NCBI GenBank assembly: GCA_937871645.1 | Contig: CALMPZ010000325.1 | Coordinates: forward strand, 1-11,695 | DNA length: 11,695 bases | From: an uncultured Polymorphobacter sp. | Lineage (GTDB): Bacteria > Pseudomonadota > Alphaproteobacteria > Sphingomonadales > Sphingomonadaceae | Direction of reading: 5' to 3' | Shown: piece by piece, positions 1-5,881 of the stretch | Position numbering within the stretch: position 1 is the stretch's first letter | Layout: each line of letters begins with the position of its first letter | Notes under the pieces: generated by a model | Databases searched by the model: none | The model's input: only the letters and a program-made list of their open reading frames with translations | What the model was told of the DNA's origin: nothing | Position numbers and translations under genes: made by a program

Positions 1-20
1 AGGCCAAGCCGGATATCCAT
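1..20 (-). CDS. 5' end of a gene leaving the window; possibly IMP dehydrogenase (guaB)
   Basis: Read on the minus strand from position 20, ATG begins the codons M-D-I-R-L-G-(L), and the gene runs out of the window at position 1. An AGGAGG ribosome site lies 12 bases upstream of the ATG, slightly far but strong, and no other in-frame start is present just upstream. The short sequence agrees with the usual N-terminus of alphaproteobacterial GuaB, which as I recall begins M-(D/E)-I-x-L-G-L-T-F-D-D-V. GuaB oxidises IMP to XMP in guanine nucleotide synthesis. With only six full codons visible the name is an inference; that a gene starts here is somewhat safer. The preceding TPR gene on the same strand ends at 196, so this gene would follow it after the terminator-like hairpin. 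Confidence 0.4.
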
Positions 21-139
21 GGGTCTTACGTGCCTCCTATGGGCACCTTCGGGAACCGAGTCCTTGGATGCACCGGGATCAAAAACCGAAAGCGGGTCGC
101 GCTCTATACGGAATGCCGCGCCGAAAAGCTACTGGCCAA

Positions 140-174
140 AATGCAACGGGCGGCACCATTGCTGGTACCGCCCG
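140..174 (-). terminator. Hairpin terminator after the TPR gene
   Basis: CGGGCGG (147-153) pairs with CCGCCCG (168-174), and ACC (155-157) with GGT (164-166) across one mismatch, leaving a 6-base loop. Read on the minus strand, the stem comes 22 bases after the TPR stop codon and is followed by TTGCATTTT, a short and interrupted U-tract. It is plausible as an intrinsic terminator but weaker than the one at 1623-1656. The rest of 21-195 shows no convincing gene; it is probably the leader and promoter of the minus-strand gene starting at 20. Confidence 0.55.
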
Positions 175-195
175 GAACATCAGCCGATGTTTGGC

Positions 196-1455
196 TCAGG
201 CCTTCTTGCTAAGCCAGATCAGCCAGTATTGCGCGAGCGTCTTGCGCGCGCCGGGGCCGGCAACCGCCTTGAACGCGGCTTCGGCGCCGGCCTTGTCGCC
301 CGACTTCGCCAGCACCATGCCGAGGCGGAGGTTGGCCGTATCGACGTCGATGCCGCCCTTGCTCATCGCTAGCTTGTACATCGCGGCGGCCTCGGCATAC
401 TGGCCGTAACCGTAGAACGCGTCGCCGGTCGACAGTGCGAGCTTGCCGTTGGCGGCCTTGGCGGCATCCTTGGCGAGGCCCGGCAGGCTGGCCTTGTCGG
501 CCGCGATCTTCGGGTTCACGACGCCCGACAGTTCCTTGACGAACGGCTTGCTGGTCGAAAGCATGCCCTTGGCGACACCTTCGTCGAGCGCCGTCTTGGC
601 TTCGCCGGGCAGACCGCGGTTCGATGCGGTTTCGGCATATTCAGCATAGTCGCGTTCGCCGTTGAGCGCACCGACCGTCGCCATCAGGCGCAGCGTATCG
701 AGGCTCGCCTGGTCATCAAGGTTGGCACCGTCACGGAAGATGGTCAGCGCATCGCGCCAGTTGACGGCGTTGGGATAGGCCGCAACCAGCGCCATCGCGG
801 CAGGCTGGACTTCGGCAGCGAGCTTGGCGTCATAGGCAATTGCCAGCCGGCGACGGAAGACGGTTTCGGGCGCCACGGTGCCATTGGCCTTGGCGGTATC
901 GATGACCTTGCCGAGCATCGCGACGGCCTTCACCGGCTGCTTCTGGCGCTGGTAAAGTTCGGCGAGCGCGATCATCGGCTCGGTATCGGCGGGGTTGAGT
1001 GCCGCGAGCTTTTCGAAGTCCGACGTTGCCGAGGCATAGTCGTTGTGCTGCAGCGCCAGCGCGCCGAGGTTGCGGTAGAACTTCGCCTGATCGTCGGGCG
1101 GCACCATGCCCGACGACAACGCGCCGCGCAGTGCCTGTTCAAGCAGCGTATTGTCCTTCGTCGCAATCGCGATGTTAATCTTGACGGCGTTGATCATATA
1201 GACTTCGTCGGGGGTCAGCGCCGGCAGCACCGCAGCTTCGTTGACCTTGGCGAGCGCACCGGCATTGTCACCGGCGGCCGACAGCTTTTGCGATTCGGAG
1301 AGCGCCTGCTGCACCGGCTTCGAAAGTTTGTACTTCGGTGCCGCAGGCTTGTCGGCGGCCTGTGCCGGCACGGCCACGCTGGCAAACACACCGGTTGTCG
1401 CCAGCAGCGCCGAAATCGCCAATGCCTTGAACGCTTTCGTCGTGAACGTCTTCAT
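196..1455 (-). CDS. Exported tetratricopeptide-repeat (TPR) protein
   Basis: This is a 419-residue protein of unknown specific function. Residues 1-33 form a clear Sec signal peptide: basic start (MKTFTTKAFK), hydrophobic core, and an A-Q-A cleavage site before ADKPAAP, so the mature protein is probably periplasmic. The body is helical and repetitive. Typical TPR signatures are visible around residues 125-185 (FYRNLGALALQHNDYASA, then ALNPADTEPMIALAELYQRQ) and near the C-terminus (YGYGQYAEAAAMYKLAM, then LRLGMVLAKSGDKAGAEAAF). Such superhelical scaffolds mediate protein contacts, and no catalytic motif is visible. The ATG at 1453-1455 is preceded by GGGGAG with a 9-base spacer. The gene is apparently monocistronic, with a terminator-like hairpin downstream. 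The partner is unknown; envelope assembly or quality control would be guesses. Confidence 0.85.
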   Translation of the reverse strand: MKTFTTKAFKALAISALLATTGVFASVAVPAQAADKPAAPKYKLSKPVQQALSESQKLSAAGDNAGALAKVNEAAVLPALTPDEVYMINAVKINIAIATKDNTLLEQALRGALSSGMVPPDDQAKFYRNLGALALQHNDYASATSDFEKLAALNPADTEPMIALAELYQRQKQPVKAVAMLGKVIDTAKANGTVAPETVFRRRLAIAYDAKLAAEVQPAAMALVAAYPNAVNWRDALTIFRDGANLDDQASLDTLRLMATVGALNGERDYAEYAETASNRGLPGEAKTALDEGVAKGMLSTSKPFVKELSGVVNPKIAADKASLPGLAKDAAKAANGKLALSTGDAFYGYGQYAEAAAMYKLAMSKGGIDVDTANLRLGMVLAKSGDKAGAEAAFKAVAGPGARKTLAQYWLIWLSKKA

Positions 1456-1517
1456 CGCATGAAACTCCCCAAAATGCCGCCTGACAGCGGGCGCTGTCCG
1501 CGTTTCAACATGTGTTT

Positions 1518-1546
1518 GCGCTAGCCCCGAGCGGCGTGCAGGTCAA
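1518..1546 (-). promoter_or_regulatory. Possible promoter of the TPR gene
   Basis: On the minus strand TTGACC (1541-1546, five of six matches to the -35 consensus) stands 17 bases before TAGCGC (1518-1523), a poor -10. Spacing and placement about 60 bases before the TPR start codon are right, but the weak -10 makes this a suggestion only. Confidence 0.25.
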
Positions 1547-1622
1547 TCGGCTACGGCCAATTGATTATTGTCGCGCGGCTGAATGGCGATTGAACCGGCA
1601 ACCGGCCTTTTCGCATGAAAGC

Positions 1623-1656
1623 AAAAAAGGGCCGGACGCGTATGCGCCCGGCCCTT
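1623..1656 (-). terminator. Intrinsic terminator of the alanine-rich lipoprotein gene
   Basis: AAGGGCCGG (1627-1635) and CCGGCCCTT (1648-1656) form a perfect 9-bp stem, extended inside by CGC/GCG (37-39/44-46 of the 1600s) around a GTAT loop after one mismatch. On the minus strand the stem is followed directly by a run of six T (complement of 1623-1628) and then GCTTTC. It lies 25 bases past the lipoprotein stop codon. This is a textbook Rho-independent terminator and also separates the lipoprotein gene from the TPR gene on the same strand. Confidence 0.9.
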
Positions 1657-1680
1657 CATGTTCGATTCGATGGTAGAAGC

Positions 1681-2019
1681 TTACTTCTTCATCGCGTCGG
1701 CAGCGGCCTTGACCTTGTCAGCGCCGTCGCTGACTGCGCCAGCAGCAGCCGTCGTTGCATCGGCCGCAGCAGCGGTCGCACCGGCAGCAGCGTCAGCAGG
1801 CGCAGCGGCCATTGCATCGGCAGCAGCGTCGGTGGCGACAGCAGCGTCGGTCGTGGCGACAGCGGCGGCGTCGGTTGCAGCAGCAGCAGCATCAACCGCA
1901 ACAGCGGCGTCGGTTGCAGGTGCTTCGGTCGTGGTTGCAGCGGTATCAGCAGCCTTTTCGCCGCAAGCTGCGAGCAAACCCAGGCTGGCGACTGCCACCA
2001 GCGTCATTGCCGTCTTCAT
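1681..2019 (-). CDS. Small alanine-rich lipoprotein
   Basis: This 112-residue protein has a lipoprotein signal peptide: MKTAM start, hydrophobic stretch, and the lipobox L-L-A-A-C with the lipidated Cys at 19. The mature part is low complexity. About 52 of 112 residues are alanine, with Thr, Asp and Val spaced in repeating blocks such as T-D-A-A-V-A, and a lysine-bearing tail (DKVKAAADAMKK). The composition suggests a long amphipathic helix or flexible spacer in the periplasm, reminiscent of Lpp-like or PAL-associated small lipoproteins, but no named family is recognised. Ribosome site AAGGAGA (complement of 2027-2033) lies 7 bases before the ATG. It is monocistronic with a strong terminator, which suits an abundant transcript. 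Whether it stays at the inner membrane or goes to the outer membrane cannot be settled; residue +2 is Gly, not Asp. Confidence 0.85.
   Translation of the reverse strand: MKTAMTLVAVASLGLLAACGEKAADTAATTTEAPATDAAVAVDAAAAATDAAAVATTDAAVATDAAADAMAAAPADAAAGATAAAADATTAAAGAVSDGADKVKAAADAMKK
1832..1919. repeat. Degenerate tandem repeats inside the lipoprotein gene
   Basis: GTGGCGACAGC occurs at 1832-1842 and again at 1853-1863, 21 bases (7 codons) apart. GGCGTCGGTTGCAG occurs at 1867-1880 and 1906-1919, 39 bases (13 codons) apart, with a GCA/CAG run between. All periods are multiples of three, so gain or loss of a unit would keep the reading frame. Confidence 0.7.
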
Positions 2020-2043
2020 GTGTGTTTCTCCTTAGACATTGAT

Positions 2044-2056
2044 GCGTGTGACACGC
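2044..2056. promoter_or_regulatory. Perfect short palindrome in a divergent intergenic region
   Basis: GCGTGT-G-ACACGC is a perfect inverted repeat with 6-bp arms and a single central base. It sits between the divergent lipoprotein and YhhN-type genes, 25 bases before the lipoprotein start. The one-base gap argues against an RNA hairpin and for a binding site of a dimeric regulator, if it is functional. No regulator is recognised. Confidence 0.3.
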
Positions 2057-2138
2057 GAGCGCCCCCATATACATTTCAGACACGGATGCGAAGCGTTTAT
2101 GCATCAACATTACGTGCTGTGCAACAGGAGAGACAATC

Positions 2139-2789
2139 ATGCCACAAGTCACCATCAACAGGCAAATCGCGCGCCTGCTGATTGCCGCCTCCTTGTTGCT
2201 CGGCAGCGTCTATCCGCTGATCGAAGCGCAGCTCGCGCAATTCGCCGGGCTGGTCCTGAAGGGGTCGTGCGTCGGATTGCTGGCACTGGCCGCGATATTG
2301 TGGGCGCGCAGCACCGACGGCTGGCTGCTTGCCGGTGTCATGGCGGCGGGCACGGCGGGCGACGTGCTGCTCGGCATCAGCTTCGAAACCGGCGCCGCCG
2401 CATTTGGCGTCGGGCACATCCTCGCGATCACGCTCTACCTGCGCAACCGCCAACGTCCGCTCGGCGCGCTGACGCTGGCCATCGTCGCGGCGTTGCTGGT
2501 CGCCGGCGTGGCGCTGCCGCAAATGCTCGTCGCCGGCAACACCGGGCTGGCGGTCTATGCGCTGCTGCTCACCGGCATGACGGCGGCTGCATTTGCCAGC
2601 CGCTTCGACCGCCGCGTACCGATCGGCGCGCTGATGTTCCTCGTCTCCGACGCGCTGATTGCCGTGCGCATGCAGCAGCCGGGGTCAGGCCTCGCGCTCG
2701 GGCTGGCCGTCTGGTGGCTCTATTACTTCGGCCAGTTCCTGATCTTCTGGTTTGTCGCCAAGGCTATTCGGTCGGGTCCGGCGCGGTGA
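2139..2789 (+). CDS. YhhN-family integral membrane protein (lysoplasmalogenase-like)
   Basis: The 216-residue protein is almost entirely hydrophobic, with about seven to eight predicted membrane helices, as is usual for the YhhN family (also called TMEM86). Family landmarks are visible: G-D-V-L-L-G near residue 75, F-G-V-G-H-I-L near 90, and a later [13 protein letters not shown] segment near 165-180; the conserved Asp and His residues are thought to form the active site. Characterised members hydrolyse the vinyl-ether bond of lysoplasmalogens at the membrane. The substrate here is unproven, because aerobic alphaproteobacteria are not generally known for plasmalogens. ATG at 2139 follows AGGAGAG with a 6-base spacer. 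The gene is divergent from the lipoprotein gene and its last 26 bases overlap the end of gyrA. Confidence 0.8.
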   Translation: MPQVTINRQIARLLIAASLLLGSVYPLIEAQLAQFAGLVLKGSCVGLLALAAILWARSTDGWLLAGVMAAGTAGDVLLGISFETGAAAFGVGHILAITLYLRNRQRPLGALTLAIVAALLVAGVALPQMLVAGNTGLAVYALLLTGMTAAAFASRFDRRVPIGALMFLVSDALIAVRMQQPGSGLALGLAVWWLYYFGQFLIFWFVAKAIRSGPAR

Positions 2790-5517
2790 CGTCGCCGTCA
2801 ACGTCAATGACCGTGCCTTCGATCAACGTGCCTTCATCCGCCGCGTCATCTTCCGACTCGTCGTCGGTGATCTTCGCGGCCGACACAACATGCTCCTCGT
2901 CGGCAACGGTGAACAGCTTCACGCCCTGCGCGCCGCGACCCATGATACGGATCTGGTCGCAACGGATGCGGATCAGCTTGCCCTGGTCGGTGACGAGCAT
3001 CAGCTGGTCGGCATCGGTCGCCGGGAAGCTGGCGACCACCGGCCCGTTGCGTTCCGAATCGGCGATGTTGGCGATGCCCTGCCCGCCGCGCCCTGACTGG
3101 CGATATTCATAGGCGCTCGACCGCTTGCCGAAGCCGTTCGCGGTGATCGTCAGGATGAACTCCTCGGCAGCGGCAAACTGCGCCTGGCGGGTTTCGGAGA
3201 GCACGCGCTCGGCCTCGGCTTCCTTCCATGCGGCGGCCTTCAGGTAATCCTCGCGCTCCTGCGGCGTCGCCTCGAAGCGCTTCAAAATCGACATCGAGAT
3301 GACTTCGTCACCCTTGCCCAGCGACATGCCGCGCACGCCCGTCGAGGTCCGGCTCTGGAACTCGCGCACATCATCGACGGCAAAGCGGATCGCCTTGCGG
3401 CTGCGCGCCGCGAGGAACACGTCATCGCCCTCCTCGCACAGCGCGACGGCAATCAGCCGGTCGGCGTCGCCTTCCTCGAAGCGGATCGCCAGCTTGCCGT
3501 TCGACTGGATGTTGGTGAACGCATCCATCGAATTGCGCCGCACCGAGCCATGCGCGGTGGCGAACATCACGTGCAGGCGGCCCCATTCGGACTCATCCTC
3601 GGGCAGCGGTAGCACGGTGGTGATGGTTTCGTCGTCCGCCAGCGGCAGCAGCTGCTTCATGAAGCGGCCCTTGGCCTGGGGGCTGCTCAGCGGCAGCTTC
3701 CAGACCTTGAGCCGGTAAACCTTACCAGCGCTCGAGAAGAACAACACCGGCGTGTGCGTCATCGCCACGAACAAATTGGTGACGACGTCCTCGTCCTTGG
3801 TCGACATCCCCGACCGGCCCTTGCCGCCGCGGTGCTGCGCGCGATATTCGGACAGTGCGACGCGCTTGATGTAGCCCGTCATGGTGACCGTCACGACCAT
3901 TTCCTCGCGCGCGATCAGGTCTTCGTCATCGATGTCATCGCCGGCGACGACGATCTCGGTGCGGCGCTTGGTGGCGAACTGGTCGCTGACGGCTTCGAGT
4001 TCGGCGCGCAGCACGGCGTACAGGCGTGCGCGGTCACCGAGAATGTCGAGCAGGTCGGTAATCTGCGCCGCGAGTTCCTTGAGCTCGTCGGAGATTTCCT
4101 CGCGGCCCAGCGCGGTCAGCTTCTGCAGGCGCAGGTCGAGAATGGCACGGACCTGAAGCTCGCTGAGCCGGTAGGTATCGGCATAGTCGGCGTCGCCGAT
4201 CGCCAGCGTCGCGGTCGCATCGACCAGCCCGAGATAGGGGCGGATTTCGCCCATCGGCCACTCGCGCGCCATCAGCGCTTCGCGCGCGATAACCGGCGTT
4301 GCGGACGCGCGGATCATCGCCACCACTTCGTCGAGGTTGGCCACCGCAATCATCAGCCCGAGCAGGATGTGGGCGCGTTCGCGCGCCTTGCCGAGCTCGA
4401 ACTTCGAGCGCCGCGTGATGACTTCTTCGCGGAACTTGATGAACGCCTCGATGACGTCTTTGAGGTTGAGCAATTCGGGGCGGCCGCCACGAATCGCCAG
4501 CATGTTGATCGCGAACGATGATTGCGCCGGCGTGTGGCGATAGATCTGGTTGAGCACGACGTCGGACACCGCGTCGCGCTTGAGGTCGAGTACGACGCGG
4601 ACGCCTTCGCGGCTCGATTCGTCGCGGATGTCGCTGACGCCTTCGATGCGCTTGTCCTTGACGGCTTCGGCGAGCTTTTCGACGAGGCTGTTCTTGCCGA
4701 GCTGGTAGGGGATTTCGGTGAGCACGATCGAGCGCCGGTCGCCGCGACCTTCCTCGACGATGGCGCGCGCCCGCATGATGATGCTGCCGCGGCCGGTGTG
4801 ATAGGCGCTGCGCAAACCGGTGGTGCCGACGAGAATGGCGCCGGTAGGGAAATCGGGCGCCGGCAAATGCACCATCAGCTCGTCGATGGTGATCGCCGGA
4901 TTGTCGAGATAGGCGCGGCAAGCGTCGATGACTTCGCCGAGGTTGTGCGGCGGAATATTGGTCGCCATGCCGACGGCGATACCGCCAGCGCCGTTGACCA
5001 GCAGGTTGGGATAGCGCGCCGGCAGCACCGAGGGTTCGGATTCGGAACCGTCATAGTTGTCGATGAAGTCGACGGTATCCTTGTCGATGTCGTCGAGCAG
5101 CTCATTCGCCGCTTTTGCCAGCCGCGCTTCGGTGTAGCGCATGGCGGCGGCCTTGTCGGGGTCCATCGACCCGAAGTTGCCCTGCCCGTCGATGAGCGGC
5201 AGTCGCATCGACCAGTCCTGCGCCATGCGGACCAAGGCTTCGTAGATCGAGCTGTCGCCGTGCGGGTGGTACTTGCCCATGACTTCGCCGACGATGCGCG
5301 CCGATTTGCGGTAGGGCTTGCCGGCGACAAAGCCGCTTTCATGCGCGCCCCACAGGATGCGCCGGTGCACCGGCTTTAGCCCGTCGCGGACATCGGGCAG
5401 CGCGCGCGCGACAATGACGCTCATCGCATAGTCGAGGAAGCTGACACGCATTTCCTTGACGATCGAGACCGGCTTGATGTCGGGCTCGCCCGGAAGCTGC
5501 GATGTCGTTGAATCCAT
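2764..5517 (-). CDS. gyrA: DNA gyrase subunit A
   Basis: GyrA is the breakage-rejoining subunit of DNA gyrase (A2B2), which introduces negative supercoils using ATP hydrolysed by GyrB. The 917-residue protein has the N-terminal topoisomerase domain with catalytic Tyr128 in [10 protein letters not shown] (E. coli Tyr122) and the quinolone-resistance region [10 protein letters not shown] at 84-93. The C-terminal pinwheel domain carries the GyrA box Q-H-R-G-G-K-G at 561-567, which marks it as gyrase rather than ParC. Residue 89 (E. coli 83) is Ser and residue 93 (E. coli 87) is Glu. The protein is slightly longer than E. coli GyrA and ends in an acidic tail ([12 protein letters not shown]...). 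The start gives the normal position of the first helix ([17 protein letters not shown]). Upstream, only AAGG at a 12-base spacing resembles a ribosome site. No clear promoter was resolved. Confidence 0.97.
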   Translation of the reverse strand: MDSTTSQLPGEPDIKPVSIVKEMRVSFLDYAMSVIVARALPDVRDGLKPVHRRILWGAHESGFVAGKPYRKSARIVGEVMGKYHPHGDSSIYEALVRMAQDWSMRLPLIDGQGNFGSMDPDKAAAMRYTEARLAKAANELLDDIDKDTVDFIDNYDGSESEPSVLPARYPNLLVNGAGGIAVGMATNIPPHNLGEVIDACRAYLDNPAITIDELMVHLPAPDFPTGAILVGTTGLRSAYHTGRGSIIMRARAIVEEGRGDRRSIVLTEIPYQLGKNSLVEKLAEAVKDKRIEGVSDIRDESSREGVRVVLDLKRDAVSDVVLNQIYRHTPAQSSFAINMLAIRGGRPELLNLKDVIEAFIKFREEVITRRSKFELGKARERAHILLGLMIAVANLDEVVAMIRASATPVIAREALMAREWPMGEIRPYLGLVDATATLAIGDADYADTYRLSELQVRAILDLRLQKLTALGREEISDELKELAAQITDLLDILGDRARLYAVLRAELEAVSDQFATKRRTEIVVAGDDIDDEDLIAREEMVVTVTMTGYIKRVALSEYRAQHRGGKGRSGMSTKDEDVVTNLFVAMTHTPVLFFSSAGKVYRLKVWKLPLSSPQAKGRFMKQLLPLADDETITTVLPLPEDESEWGRLHVMFATAHGSVRRNSMDAFTNIQSNGKLAIRFEEGDADRLIAVALCEEGDDVFLAARSRKAIRFAVDDVREFQSRTSTGVRGMSLGKGDEVISMSILKRFEATPQEREDYLKAAAWKEAEAERVLSETRQAQFAAAEEFILTITANGFGKRSSAYEYRQSGRGGQGIANIADSERNGPVVASFPATDADQLMLVTDQGKLIRIRCDQIRIMGRGAQGVKLFTVADEEHVVSAAKITDDESEDDAADEGTLIEGTVIDVDGDVTAPDPTE

Positions 5518-5628
5518 GAGACTATTTAACCTTGACGTTCAGGCAGATTTCGAACCTCCGCTTCTAGGGGGTTTGCCTGCAAAACGCCAGTTTTTCCGCG
5601 CTTTTGCTGCGCGAAACCGGTGCCGGCG

Positions 5629-5653
5629 GGAACTTTGCAGGCCGGATTGCGTT
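5629..5653 (+). promoter_or_regulatory. EcfG-type (general stress response) promoter
   Basis: GGAAC (5629-5633), 16 bases, then CGTT (5650-5653) is a perfect match to the promoter consensus of the alphaproteobacterial general-stress sigma factor EcfG (GGAAC-N16/17-CGTT). Transcription would begin near 5660, giving a leader of roughly 30 bases before the micro-gene at 5692. Orientation and distance both fit. The identification rests on the consensus match; the sigma factor itself is not in the window. Confidence 0.72.
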
Positions 5654-5677
5654 GAAACCGACATCGGCAACGCAATC
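5645..5677. repeat. Long inverted repeat overlapping the EcfG -10 element
   Basis: GATTGCGTTG (5645-5654) and CAACGCAATC (5668-5677) are perfect 10-bp complements. Inside them CCG (5658-5660) and CGG (5665-5667) pair around a 4-base loop, leaving only an AAA bulge. The left arm contains the CGTT of the EcfG promoter and the right arm ends just before the GAGG ribosome site at 5681. It could be an operator, or a leader hairpin of transcripts starting further upstream. No U-tract follows on either strand, so it is not a classical terminator. Confidence 0.65.
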
Positions 5678-5691
5678 AACGAGGATATATT

Positions 5692-5772
5692 ATGGGCAAG
5701 GGCCTGATCTTATGGATGCTCGGGGTTCCGGGGATCATCGTCATCGGCTGGCTGCTGTTCAACGTCATCTGA
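5692..5772 (+). CDS. 26-residue single-helix membrane micro-protein
   Basis: ATG at 5692 opens a 26-codon frame ending in TGA at 5770-5772. It encodes a basic start (M-G-K-G), then one hydrophobic helix (LILWMLGVPG and IIVIGWLLF) and a short N-V-I end. GAGG at 5681-5684 with a 7-base spacer is a good ribosome site. From memory, small proteins beginning M-G-K-G-(I/L)-L-L-W-(L/M)-L-G-(I/V)-P are widespread and uncharacterised in Proteobacteria, so this is probably a real conserved gene that length filters drop. Its EcfG-type promoter suggests induction in stationary phase or under stress. It would insert in the inner membrane; the function is unknown. It is divergent from gyrA and upstream of the iron-regulated receptor, from which Fur-like sites separate it. 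Confidence 0.72.
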   Translation: MGKGLILWMLGVPGIIVIGWLLFNVI

Positions 5773-5791
5773 ACCGCGGGCGCGACGGTTA

Positions 5792-5836
5792 TTGCGATAA
5801 ATTCTCAATAGTCGTTGCAATTAATAACGACTCTCA
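5792..5836 (+). promoter_or_regulatory. Fur-box-like sites and promoter of the siderophore receptor gene
   Basis: Two 15-base stretches resemble the Fur core TGATAATNATTATCA: TGCGATAAATTCTCA (5793-5807, 9 of 14 informative positions) and TAATAACGACTCTCA (5822-5836, 10 of 14). A possible promoter, TTGCGA (5792-5797), 18 bases, TGCAAT (5816-5821), lies within and between them, so Fur with Fe(II) would block it. A perfect 7-bp inverted repeat, AGTCGTT (5810-5816) and AACGACT (5826-5832), lies across the same stretch. This AT-rich patch stands out from the surrounding GC-rich DNA. Matches are by eye, not scored. Confidence 0.55.
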
Positions 5837-5871
5837 TTAGCGGTGCTGTCAACGCCACTTCCCGGCGCGAC

Positions 5872-5875
5872 AGGA
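5872..5875 (+). promoter_or_regulatory. Ribosome binding site deciding the receptor start
   Basis: AGGA with a 6-base spacer to ATG at 5882. The alternative in-frame GTG at 5843 has no ribosome site, abuts the Fur-like region and would add 13 residues before a normal signal peptide. The ATG is therefore preferred. Confidence 0.75.
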
Positions 5876-5881
5876 TTGCCC

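Noticed and set aside
52..76. A second GGAAC as a possible EcfG promoter
   Set aside because: No CGTT or GTT at 16-17 bases downstream, and no plus-strand gene follows. The GGAAC at 174-178 fails in the same way.
19..409. Plus-strand open frames across 19-409
   Set aside because: They overlap the well-supported TPR gene antisense, lack ribosome sites, and look like composition-driven frames in GC-rich DNA.
1740..1930. Microsatellite or CRISPR-like array
   Set aside because: Repeat spacing is irregular, units are degenerate and entirely within a coding frame; explained by alanine codons.
1615..2181. Ser/Gly/Cys-rich plus-strand frames over the lipoprotein gene
   Set aside because: Their composition is the complement of the alanine-codon repeats; the minus-strand frame has lipobox, ribosome site and terminator.
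3754..5379. Long plus-strand open frames antisense to gyrA (3754-4521 and 4522-5379)
   Set aside because: They mirror the third-position GC bias of gyrA on the opposite strand; their products have no recognisable motif and are rich in His, Arg, Asp and Ala as expected for such shadows.
5591..5616. Hairpin CGCGC/GCGCG with flanking TTT/AAA near the gyrA upstream region
   Set aside because: Short stem with a bulge and no U-tract or nearby gene end; too weak to call a terminator or regulatory RNA.
5843..5881. GTG start for the receptor, giving 13 more residues
   Set aside because: It has no ribosome site, sits against the Fur-like region, and places extra residues before a normal signal peptide; ATG at 5882 has AGGA at 6 bases.
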